From: Ciona savignyi
Lineage: Eukaryota; Chordata; Ascidiacea; Phlebobranchia; Cionidae
DNA length: 64,000 bases
Assembly: GCA_000149265.1 (NCBI GenBank)
Contig: CH003412.1
Location: 534,575-598,574, forward strand
Direction of reading: 5' to 3'
Shown here: piece by piece, positions 39,801 to 50,300 of the stretch
Position numbering within the stretch: the stretch's first letter is position 1
Layout of the letters: each line of letters opens with the position of its first letter
The notes under the pieces: generated by a model
What the model saw: the letters and a program-made list of their open reading frames with translations, nothing else
Database searches by the model: none
Told to the model about the DNA's origin: nothing
Position numbers and translations under genes: made by a program

Positions 39801-42800
39801 TTGAAGATGTGCATGGATTAAATATTAAGGTAAAAGTTGTGTAGAAAATTTTAGGTAATATAGGTAGGCCTATCACATCACAATGCAATATGTTTTATTT
39901 TGACAGATTTAAATAATTTTAATAAATTTATATTTGTATTAACTAAAATTCGTAGTTTTCAACAAGACATATGTAAAGTTTATGCAGCTCTGGTTGCAAA
40001 ATGGTGGTGAACATTTTCTACTGAAACATGATCCTGAAATTACATATTTTCCAGATGATGGATAGCTTGACTCATAGATTAAGTCGAGGCCAAACGTGGA
40101 ACACGGCAGCCATAGCAACAACGTTCGGTCGACCGTTACAAAACGCGCATATTAACGTTCAAATAATGAAAAACCCTTTCGGTGTTGACGAGTGCTCAAA
40201 AGGAAAGGTAAAATACATGACTTATATATATGATTTAGAAGTAAAACTTCTGTTAACATTGGGATTCAAGAAAGTACTGGTGAGAACATAAATTGATTTT
40301 TATTGGATGACGATCCGTTTGCTTATTTGTCCTTCTTCGACCAATTAGTTCGCATGTTAAGTGTGTCGCCTTTAAGCCAATAGGTTGCAGCGGGTTTGCA
40401 AAACTTATCACTAGCTAGTTGGGTGTGTCCTTGGGCAGGCACTGCGAACATCACCTGGACCCAGTGGAATACTGGGTTCTACCAAATTAAAGGAACGTCT
40501 TAATCATACACGGTAGCCCGAAGGTAAGTGAGAAGTGATCTAACGACTGTCCGCGTATTAACGCCCATCGCGTTTTCTCATTCACAAGAATACACAGGAA
40601 TATCCCACCCTACCTAGCACAGCACATCTAGTTTCTCTCCCTTGTTAAGGCACATTGATGCAGAAACAATATCTTTAGGACAGCTGTTCCCCGTATCTTG
40701 CAAGACCAAAGAGTGCTTTAAACATGGGACAACCAAGTCGAACCGATGCCAACGGTGTCGCTCAATTGGTTGTCAAAGCTGTGCACAATCCCGGAAATGC
40801 TCGGAAATGCAAACTAGACGGACAGGCATGTAACCAAATGATATTATTATAAACCCTATAGTATTTTGTTAGAAAATCTGGATATGCGTGAAAAGAGAAT
40901 CTATAATTTGGGATGAAATCAAAGTATGCCCGAACCCCGGAAGTTTAGTGGTCACAGTATGTATACCTGAATCTCGCGTGTTCGATTTTTACTCAAAGAC
41001 AGATTTATTGGCAACGAAAACACAAGTGTCTTAAATTACTATATCTGACTGTTTAATTTTTTTTTAATTTTCAAAAAATACCTGTTTTGATCATTTTAAA
41101 AAATATCTTCATCCGACTTTTTTAAACATCGGTTTTAACAAGTTTCTAAAACACCTTTAAAACAGAATCATTTTAGCACTTTTATAATATTAGCTGTATC
41201 TGACTTTTTAAAACACCCTTTTTAACAATTTTGTAAAACAGCTATTTGTGCATTTTTTAAAACGAACTTAATCTGACTTTATTTAATTCCATTTGTATAA
41301 CTTTTTAAACAACTTTTTTGACAATTTTCATAAAGATATCTGACTGGATATATAATAAGTCATTTGCAATGTCCCACCAGGTATATCCACTGTCATTAAT
41401 ACTTGAAGCAAAATTCAGAGACTCGGTAATACGCATCGCTGACGGAGGAGCATTTGATTCGGCAATGAATTTCTATCTTAACTACCAAGCGAGAAAGCAA
41501 TGTTCCCTTCAGTCAGTGCACTTTACAATTCCTTTAGCAGTAAAAGTGTTTACCTCGTTGCCAAAGTCTACAATGAGAAAGGTCTGCCCAACCTGGAATG
41601 AAGACGTCCGACCGATTTTTCAGTTCTACTACAACATGTTTCCTGTGATGGAAAAACATGACATTATAAACTTGAGAAATATTCAGGACGTAAGGTGGGT
41701 TGACCATTTTTTCCTGGTAATATTTGTTTGTGTAGGTCAAAAATAGGATAAGTTGCTCATATTTTTATGGTAAACCGGCGGTAAAGTGGGCTTTGCAGTA
41801 TGTTGTGTATGATTAAGACGTTTCTATCAGTGTTAGTGTAACTTCCGCATAATCAGTTAGTTCAGAAGATGTCCTATAAGTGTCTTGTTCAGGGACATTA
41901 CCGACTTGCTAGCGACTAGTTTTGATTCAATAACGTTTCGGCTAAAAGGCGAACCAAAAACGGCTATTCGATCGGACTGACACAGAGAGCAGACGAAATG
42001 GAGCAGTTTTAAATTCCGGGATATTGGCAACCAAGCCCGATAAAATGTTATAGATTATATCAACATGTTCAGTGTCTCCCCACACATCCAGGTCGAAATT
42101 GCGTATGATCAACATGTCCATGTTCGAATACGACTGGGATCATCCCAACTTCATGCCGACCACTCGTGACCTTTCACCTGATAAGACGGAGGTCGTAAGA
42201 AGATGGTTGGAGTGCGAGATGAACGGTGATCCGAAATTAAACAAACTGAATTCGACGTTAGTGTTTTGGGGCATTATTTATTATACGAGATTAAACGCTT
42301 ACATAATGGCGAGTTCTTTGCAATGACGCCATCTCGATACTAATGACGCAGTGTCTCTCTTATTTTGTTATCCCACCAAAGGCCGTTGGATTGAAACCAA
42401 CTGCTAGCTAGTTGATTGTATTCTTAATCAGGATGCAAAACGTTCGATGCTTGGTCAGTGCATGGTTAATTATTTAACCAAACCTGTGGCATTATCTTAA
42501 TCATCAGTACCGGGAACCCGACGTCGACTGTTACCACAATGGTACATGGAAATCCTCGTTCGGAAAACATTTAATTTTAATCTTAATAAGAAAATTGTCC
42601 GAAGATATTCATTTAATTCACAAACAATAAATTGCCCTGAGGGTACCACTGTTTATATATACTGGATAGAATTAAAACGTTTATGCTCGTGGGAAAACGC
42701 AAGGGGCGTTAACACACGAGCAGTCGTCAGATTACCTCGCACCTACCGTCGGGTTTGTAGAAGTCTTCAGGGGACGTGTTATCGGTTCGTCACTTACACC

Positions 42801-45800
42801 TGATTTTGGAGTGATTAAACAGGCGGTAACAGCGCAGAGTAGAAAACCAAATTTACATTTTTTGAAAACAGCTCATTTAAGTACAAGGATGTCCGTAACG
42901 AGATCTGTGGAACAAAGGCAAATCTGCAGCGAACGATGAAAGAGATTCGAGAGATTGTTCAAATGGGTATCTGGATTGAACTGTACACGATTCCTCCTTA
43001 CATGACAGCCATGTTTTCTCTAAAACGCGAAAGATTCAAGGAGATATATAACATGCTAAAAAGGTATTATTAAATTGTTGTCGAGTCGATTTAAATATTT
43101 TTATGCTCTATTAATGGTGAGCTAAGTTTTTAATCCATATTGGGGTCTTAACTAAGATATTTTTCTTACAAAAATCAAAGCAGTATATAACAAGACCGTG
43201 TTAACCATTCGTCCCCTTATCACCCCGTTATAAATTAGACGTACTAACACTCGGCAGAGTCGAATCTAGTTTTATGTTCTTTACTGTGGTAAATGTTACT
43301 GTGATGGCTTTCCAAGTTCTTTTATTTTTTACCGGGCTCAGTATCGTATCCATAACGCCCTTGTCACTAATATACGGTTTTTAAGGTACAGATTGTTAAA
43401 TAAATCGGTTGCATTAAGCATTCGATCACACAACCGCCCCATTTTGCAGTATTGCGACAGAAGAAATGCTGCATCTTGTGCTAAATGCCAACGTATTGAA
43501 TTCAATCGGCGGAAATCCAAACACCACCAATTCATTTTGGCTTCCCAACTACCCAACACCTTTCCCATCTAGAGACTTCTATGAGGTATAGTTTACTTTC
43601 TGTTCCTTTCTTTCTTGTTATTTTCCCTTACATAAGACTATAGTTTCCTAAATACGGGAATCTTTTCTGTTGTACTATTAGTTTTCGCATTTTTTCATGT
43701 TATACAATTAGTATCAGCAAATACGAAATATTTTCCGACTGTTTGTATCTACGTTAGACTATTAGTAAATCTAGTTATAAGCTGAGCGAACTTTCATCGT
43801 TTGGAATACAGCTTGAACTACATTCAGTGATGACGCGTGCTTGTGCCTTTTTGAGATATGCGCTTTTAGTTACATGTTATCCGTTGAGTAATCGAACGTA
43901 AAACAGTTTTTTTTTGCGTCAAGCTCCCGAAATCTCTAATCAAATCAAAATAATTACAGATTCGCCCCGATCTTGTTTTAAAACTCGAACCGTTTTCAAC
44001 TTCCCTTATCAAAGAAGTTTTTATGGAAATCGAAAAGCCAGCTTCTCCCAACAGTGATGTCTATTTTGCACGAGATTGCTATTTTGTGGAAACGACTAGC
44101 CGAGTGACCGGGGCGGCAGTTGCAATTCGAAAGGTACAAGTAAACGTAAGATTATAATATGGCACAATTGTGGGTGTGGCTACCACGACCTATCATACAT
44201 ATACCGATTTTGATGTAACAAAACGTGAGTGACGATTGCCTGAGATTTTTGAAACCTAGCCCTTTAAAATTTGGGTTATTTATTAGCGTTACATTGTGTG
44301 ATTTGATTTTATTTTTTTAATGTCTTAACACATGCAGCTGGATTGTCTTGCAATTTGCCACGTTGGTATAAAAATGCGAAAAACACCAGTTCCCAAGTAA
44401 GTGAAAAATGCCTCGTGAAGTGGTAAAAAAAAAATACTGTTAATAAAAAATTACAAACATTTAAAAATATAAATGGATTGTTTCTTTTTTGTTTGGGTTA
44501 AAAGTTATAACCAAAATACCTTTGTCATTATTTAATGAAGAAAATTGTATGTGGTATAGCGACCAGTATTTTAAAAGTCTGAAATGATAATTGCTATTAA
44601 CTGTTACTTTATCAGCATTTAAACATCTCGGGTGACTTTTGGAAAGATTTGTTCTACATATCTTCCGATTTATTGGATGAACCAGAAATAGCCGACGTGT
44701 ACACTATCGGTGGTTACTACGCGCATGCCATGTTGCGGTTGATCCAAGCGGAAGCCTGCGTAAAAATGGATTCCATCAACGACACCGTGTTTACTGGCGA
44801 CACAAGCAGACAGTTCGGACCAAAGCAATGGTACGTGACCAAGGGTTTGAGCAGTGCGTCGTTATTTCCCGTCCATGGCTTAAGATCTGCGGTTGAAGCA
44901 CTCATGGAGGTTGTGTACGAAGGAGAGGGAGGATCGCCTTGTGCGCCTTATATTACAGACATTGCTGAATCAGCAAAACACAAAACACCAAGAACCGAAA
45001 AACGAACATCGCCATACATGGAGAAATCACATTATATAAAGTTCCGCGAGATGGCGCACGGGAGAAAAATAATTCCCATTTCAAAAGTGGAACCACAATG
45101 GCCGTACGATACTTGCATGCCGTTCTCTAGTGTTTGTGGAAACCAAAACAAAACAGGAACTTATTTCTGCTATCTCGGGGAGAGCATTTCGGTAACTGAA
45201 ACCAGCAGTGGCGTTTGGCCGATTGCTAAAAAGAAAAAACTTCCGACTAATTTATTTGCATACTCCGCGAATACTAGATTCAACCGAGTATATACATCCC
45301 TACTTCATTGTTTAGGTAAGCTTTCCTATATATAGCCAATATTTATAGGATTTCTACATATTTTGTACAACAAGAGTACTTTAAATCCAGACACTTTTAC
45401 GGATTCCATTTTCTGAGGTAGGATATTCTTTTTTAAAATAGAAAATGCGGGGGATTTATATTTTATCACACAAACAATTGCCAGATTACCTCGCGCCCAC
45501 CATGGGATTACCGAAGCTATTGCATTGTGTTGTATGAGATTGCGATCTTCCTTCCGTTTTAGTACAGCCATTAATCAACCAGGTTCACGCAATATGCCTT
45601 GCCCAAGGACAAAACCAACCACCTTGCGATAAGTTTTGATATAACAATCTTTCGGCTGGAAAGGGAAGGACAACTATATTCGGTCTTCTCATTAGGCAAC
45701 TTAATAATCCCTACATGCCGTACCGTCGCGTGACCGAATGATTTACTCGACCGTTACCGATTTATATATAAAAAAGTCCATCATAGGTTCGAAACCTAGC

Positions 45801-46052
45801 ACAGTAAAACATCGCTTTCATGCAGAAATCTCCATGAATGGAAATCCAAGGAAGATGTCAACTTGTATGGGTAAAATGTACGAAATGCAAAGCGCTGGGA
45901 AAGTTGCTGTAACGACTCCACTATACAAAGGCGGCGACCCCAATGAAGGGCCAAACTTAACACCGATGTGGATGTATCTACGAGATTGGTTTAAGGGAGA
46001 AGGAATACCAACTTTCACCACAAGTGGGCACTCCCGGCCGCAATTTTGTTAA
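33888..46052 (+). CDS. Secreted TSP1 / VioB-RebD-like ferritin-like protein, paralog A
   Basis: Exons: 33888-33945, 34354-34500, 35012-35163, 35329-35485, 36857-37001, 37730-37861, 38150-38306, 38714-38934, 39589-39829, 40055-40207, 40679-40825, 41381-41694, 42092-42256, 42872-43063, 43450-43585, 43960-44133, 44338-44396, 44616-45315, 45826-46052; about 1,225 codons. A signal peptide (MKTVLYLYIVILVLCGW) is followed by one TSP1 repeat (CGPWSLCSASCGSGFQTR). The motif LDWPRIHFFG then opens a long region resembling bacterial VioB/RebD/StaD iminophenyl-pyruvate dimer synthases. The ferritin-like domain has NFMPTTRDLSP, ELYTIPPYMTAM (Glu766) and TEEMLHLVLNANVLNSIGG (Glu798/799, His802), as in PF12902 proteins. 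C-terminal blocks YEGEGG and KSHYIKFREMAHG fit the same family. Exon 16 carries a frame lesion relative to paralog B, so this copy may be partly decayed or its exon end mis-modelled. Intron 11 appears to use a GC donor. Catalytic activity is inferred, not shown. Confidence 0.85.
35662..35752 (+). repeat. SINE-1 copy
   Basis: Box A region TTGTGACCAAATGATTAACG and box B region ACGGGTTTGAAACTT, spaced as in the better copies; in intron 4 of paralog A. Confidence 0.65.
36211..36688. mobile_element. hAT-type MITE with perfect 8-bp target duplication
   Basis: The left end CAGCGGTTCCCAAACT matches the reverse complement of the right end over 16 bases without mismatch. It is flanked by the same 8 bases, GGTTAAAT, at 36203-36210 and 36689-36696. 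CAG-nGGTTC-type ends and 8-base target duplications are hAT hallmarks. It is 478 bases long with a GC-rich palindromic shoulder (GGGCGCCGCGGCGCCC) and no coding capacity. It lies in intron 4 of paralog A. Confidence 0.9.
39300..39415 (-). repeat. SINE-1 copy, reverse
   Basis: Ends with TTAACCATTCGATCACGCAACC (box A side, in reverse); diverged box B near the left end. In intron 8 of paralog A. Confidence 0.55.
40341..40612 (+). repeat. SINE-2 copy in intron 10 of paralog A
   Basis: Forward copy with the tRNA-like head ('ccaattagttcgcatgttaa...taggttgcagcgggtt'), the 'gtgtccttgggcaggcac' block and a 'gaatatcccaccctacc' tail ending about 65 bases before the exon 11 acceptor. Confidence 0.75.
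41111..41344 (+). repeat. Degenerate tandem repeat in intron 11 of paralog A
   Basis: The motif ATCYGACTTTTTTAAA recurs at 41111, 41198, 41271 and (partly) 41338, with spacing of 87, 73 and 67 bases, separated by related AACA/TTTTAAAAC-rich sequence. It ends about 36 bases before the exon 12 acceptor. Confidence 0.5.
41765..41955 (-). repeat. SINE-2 copy, reverse
   Basis: Reverse-oriented blocks 'ttgtgtatgattaagacgtt', 'cttgttcagggacattaccg' and 'gctagcgactagttttgatt' as in the other reverse copies; intron 12 of paralog A. Confidence 0.65.
42072..42226 (+). repeat. Putative gene-conversion tract (paralog A exon 13)
   Basis: Over 42092-42225 this exon differs from 56793-56926 of paralog B at only two bases, both synonymous (TCG/TCA and AGA/AGG). 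The 20 intronic bases before it are also nearly the same. Neighbouring exons of the pair are far more diverged. Similarity stops abruptly after GAGATGAACGG. Confidence 0.8.
43325..43440 (-). repeat. SINE-1 copy, reverse, abutting an exon
   Basis: Runs from TTTACCGGGCTCAGTATCG to the box A side in reverse ('gcattcgatcacacaaccgc'), ending about 10 bases before the exon 15 acceptor of paralog A. Confidence 0.65.
45415..45660 (-). repeat. SINE-2 copy, reverse
   Basis: Reverse copy with 'aattgccagattacctcgcg', 'ttgtgttgtatgagattgcg', 'cttgcccaaggac' and 'caatctttcggctggaaagg'; intron 18 of paralog A. Confidence 0.75.
45725..45810 (+). repeat. SINE-1 copy abutting the last exon of paralog A
   Basis: Box A GTGACCGAATGATTTACTCG and box B AGGTTCGAAACCTAGC; ends about 15 bases before the exon 19 acceptor. 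Confidence 0.75.
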
Positions 46053-46214
46053 CTCAGCCACTTCGTGAATCCGACTCAGTAACCAGTTTTGTTATAATCC
46101 TCCAACATAATTTCCGACCATCTTTTCTTTGAAACCGGGCAGTGCGAGGATTTTACAGCAGTGGTATGTATGCATTATCGTCGTTTTATATTTACCTGCG
46201 GATACCAAAGTGCA

Positions 46215-46220
46215 AATAAA
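46215..46220 (+). terminator. Poly(A) signal of paralog A (candidate)
   Basis: AATAAA 162 bases after the TAA stop at 46050-46052, followed by a T-rich stretch. Confidence 0.55.
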
Positions 46221-47278
46221 GATTTTTACCAACCGAACATTTTATTTCTTGGACTTTTTAAATATATTAATAATAATAAACAAAAATTTTATCTCAGTTC
46301 ATGGCTTTAATAGAATGTTGGGAATAATACAAACCATTGTACGAGGACAATGAAGCAATTCAGGAATTGCAGCATTTTATATTGAGGAAATGAAACAGAA
46401 GCCATCAGCTGTAACGATTTCACAGGCGTTGCCAACTATGTATGAATCTAGCCTTTCGTTAACACATCTGACATAAGACTTCGTTCATATGTCTTATTGT
46501 TTATGCAAAGGGTCGGTCTGAATGTTTATGTTATGATACGTAGACAGGGTTTTATTTACATTGCAAACCAAGTGTCACTTGTATCCTTGCGTAAAGATGT
46601 GTTAAAGTTTATCGTCTGATTTCTTGTAAAAGTAGTGTTGACTAATTTTTCTGGTTCACTCGTGTACAAATTTATATAACGAAGCTACATCTTCTACACG
46701 TCTTGTTGATGTAGATATAACTCATTAGATTTTTTACATTTAGTGTTGTTCTGGTTGATCCAAACACATAAGCGCCTGGAAATCGGCTATGTTTGAATAT
46801 ACAATGTTGTAGATTCCGGTTCTACTTTATTTTACATTTTATGCAAAACTGGCGCAATAGCGCATACGCAGATCGACAATATAGAGTACCGCCCTGGTAG
46901 GATACGATTTTGTGAATGTAAACGGGAACTAATTTCCTACACTACAGTGTTGCCATCTGGACCTGGTTAAACCTGAAAACGGATTTAAAAAACAGTTTAA
47001 TACGTGTGTTAAAAAAATGTTATTCTAACGTGATCTTGGTTGCGTTATCTACAATATTAACGATTTCCCAATTTACTGTTCGGCGTATCATATTTTTAAA
47101 TTTTCGAGGGTTTACCAATCTGTTTTCCGGAATAAATTAGAATCCCTTTTTCAATAGGAAATCTCCCATAATAGAGTAATGTGCAAAGGGCCCATCAAAA
47201 CTCTATGCTAAGCAGAGTTTCATTCGTATCTGAGTTTCGTTGGGAATTGTACGTAGAACAGTCACCCGAACCAGTGGA

Positions 47279-47285
47279 TATAAAG
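47279..47285 (+). promoter_or_regulatory. TATA box of paralog B (candidate)
   Basis: TATAAAG lies 67 bases before the ATG at 47352. This favours 47352 as the start over the in-frame upstream ATG at 47181, and the peptide from 47352 begins directly with a signal sequence. Confidence 0.45.
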
Positions 47286-47351
47286 CTCCATTTAAGCAGA
47301 AATGAAACGGTGGGCGGTGTTGAAACTCATAAAACAAAACAACTAATACAG

Positions 47352-50300
47352 ATGGAGTTACGACCTATCTTTATACAACTATGGTTGCTTATTCTTAGTT
47401 TGCAGAATACACAAGGTTTTTCAGGTAAATTGTATACTAGAATTTATAGAACAATATGTAAATTTTACCAGTACATATAGTTACTGCCTGTCAGCCGTAT
47501 TTAAATTACCTTAAAGTGTATTAATACAGAAAGTGTACTGGCAGCCGTGCTCAACTTGCTTATTTTACGCTTTAAATTATTTTTTATCCGTTTTGGTTCA
47601 ACCAGTTCAGTCCGACCGATTAGCTTGGTGGGTTACTTTGTGCCAAATGGTTGCAGGTTCAAAACTTTTCGCTACCTAGTCGGGCGAGCCCTTGAGCAAC
47701 GCACTTAAAAAACATTACTTAAACCTATTGGAATGATGGGTTCAACCAAAATAAAGAAACTGCCATAGCTCCGGTAACGCCCAAACCCGATGGTGGGCGC
47801 GAGCTGTTGGTTCCCATTCACGGGGATGAACCTGAATATCCTATCTTATTCTTGGCAGTTTGGACAAAATGGAGCGATTGGAGTTCTTGCAGCAAAACAT
47901 GCGGAGAAGGCATGCGTAGTCGCGAACGGATTTGCCTCCGAATTGGAACTGACAGATGTGTCGGATCGAGGCTTGAATTTGGGAGATGTTACGAAAAGCT
48001 TTGCACATGTAGGTGGCCTTATAGTTGTTAAGAGTAATTTACTTCTTTTGACCATGTAGGCCAGAGTAATTTTTGTACCAATCTAGTTTTGAACCCATGA
48101 TAGCCAATATCATTTTTGTATGGGAGTGCATATATATGTGTATCTCGGTTCGGGTGAAGTTTAAAAGTAAAGGCTAAAATCCGTAGATCAATGATATCCC
48201 ATTAATCAAACTGGATTAACCATGGACACGATCTGTCAAAAAATATTTATACTTTTTTATTATTTTTATTCGAAAAGGACGTACATGATGTTAATCTAGA
48301 TACAATCGGGTAATACTAGCTTAAGTACGCTCACGCCTATACAACAATATGTCCGCCCTCGTGGGATCGAGTAATACAATACATTGCATACAATATACAC
48401 AAAATAATCGTGTAGAATTTATGGCAGCTGTTCTAGCATGTTGAAACAGCGTCTCACATGCTTGTTTAATTGTTTTAATAATTGCTTTCCGGAATGTAAT
48501 TTAACAAGTAATTCTTTGCTTGTGAACAGTAAAGATTCCTTAGAACAGTTAAATCGTTATCCATGTCAGCTTTGTACTTGTCCCACAGACACCACGTAAC
48601 CGAGTGATGTATCATAGCGCATATAGCGCAGGTTGTATATCATCAAAGAGCCGCCCCATCCAGCGGACGATCAAGTTGTAAAAAGTTTTATGAAGAAACA
48701 TAAATAAGGCGAAATCCATACTTCCATAAACCCAGCATTTAATTCTATGAAATAGTCCAGCCTGCTTGATTTAATTCGAGTTGTTTGATCTCGCAAACAG
48801 TGTGATAATCCTTAACTGTTTTTTTAACGGAATTAATTTCGAACCATTTTTTTAACGGAATTAATTTCGAATATGGTGCGATTATTGCTATTAAGGCCGT
48901 TTTTTTGTAAACAAATCTCCATATGCATTGGTCGCGCCCACACAACCGTAAACCCGTTTTAATATTTTAATCGACAGCTTATCTCGATTGGCCCCGGATC
49001 CATTTTAGTGGACATTTTGATGTTGACACACCAACCACCAATAACTACCGATGTTTCTTTAACAACCAGCACTTCTGTCCATACTGCAACACTATTCGAA
49101 ATCCGTACAGTACCCACATCAAGGAATCAGTAAGTTAATTTCATTGAAGAACCGTGAAAATGCAGAATTAGAAAACTAAAAACAGGTATCGAAGCTATTT
49201 GCCCTTGTATTGAATTTTTTTTATTATCTTGCTAAAGTTTCAACCCATTAACAAGACCATTTTATATTTAATTTGGTTTATGAACCGGTAACGTTAACCA
49301 TTCAGACATCCGATGTTAAAATTTATATTCGAATACTTTACGTATTTAGAATCACACCATGTACAAGTATAAAGCAGACAGTAATGCCCCTAACCCCATG
49401 GGAAACGGCCATTTCTATTTTTACGAAACAAAAGTGAAATCCGCGTGCTGGGATAAGGCGTCACATTGCACAGTAAAAGACCCAATTGTTACAAGAGCAG
49501 TACAAGGTAAGATATAAGCTTATTAACAACTCGTTGGTGGCGACAAAGTTTTCTGATGGTTATCCAATTCGTCCACGGCGTATGTTATCTTATTTATATC
49601 GGGCTAAGGTTCGAACCTATGAATGGCTGTCCCAAAAAGCATTTTTGTACGCATCCGATAAAGTACCAATTTAAAATATATATATTAATATTCTATATCG
49701 TAATTTAAACACGATTGTCACTATAGGAGTTTCGCCTGGAAGAATGGTGGATTTGGATGTGGACTGGCAGCTTTCACCAGAAGTTGTTGGCTTTTCCATT
49801 CACATTCCCGGTGTTTTCACAGCTCGAATGTTGCCCGGAGTGTCGAGTCAATTAACTAACCGAGTCGCTTCAGGGTAAGCAGAGTGTTACAGTCCAGCAA
49901 AATAACTTGGGTGGTTAGTGTTGCAAATTGAAAACTGGTCGCTAGCTTGTCTCAAGGTACTTAGCGCATATTGTCTGAACTCTGTGGATTAATGAGTTCT
50001 TACAAATTTAAACTAACATATTAGTTATGTTATAGCACCGGTTACCTGACGGTGGTCGCAAAGCCATTTGACGATTGCTCGTGTTCAGCAATCCCTGCGT
50101 TTTTTAAGTCACGGGGATAAAAACAAATACTCCATTGTACGAGTGTGTCCTAATGATTAACGCGACAGATACATATTATACAAACTTACATACAAAAACG
50201 GTCTTATCAACGAGCCCCTCCTGGGTTTAAAAGCTAAGCAGGGTAACAAATAAAACAAAAAAATGCTCTAGCCCTATTATAACTGTACGGATCTAATGGC

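Larger units (their letters stand above)
46053..47351. other. Intergenic region between the two paralogs
   Basis: 1.3 kb holding the 3' UTR of paralog A and the promoter of paralog B. No further gene is seen. Confidence 0.6.

Noticed and set aside
44338-44396. Reading paralog A exon 17 in the phase predicted from the unmodified exon 16
   Set aside because: That frame (starting CTG GAT TGT) loses the match to paralog B, whereas the shifted frame keeps the P-[KR]-W segment. The shifted frame is preferred and exon 16 is flagged instead.
47181-47351. Upstream in-frame ATG that would lengthen paralog B by 57 residues
   Set aside because: The extension would bury the signal peptide, and a TATA-like box at 47279-47285 lies inside it. 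The ATG at 47352 gives a normal secretory start.
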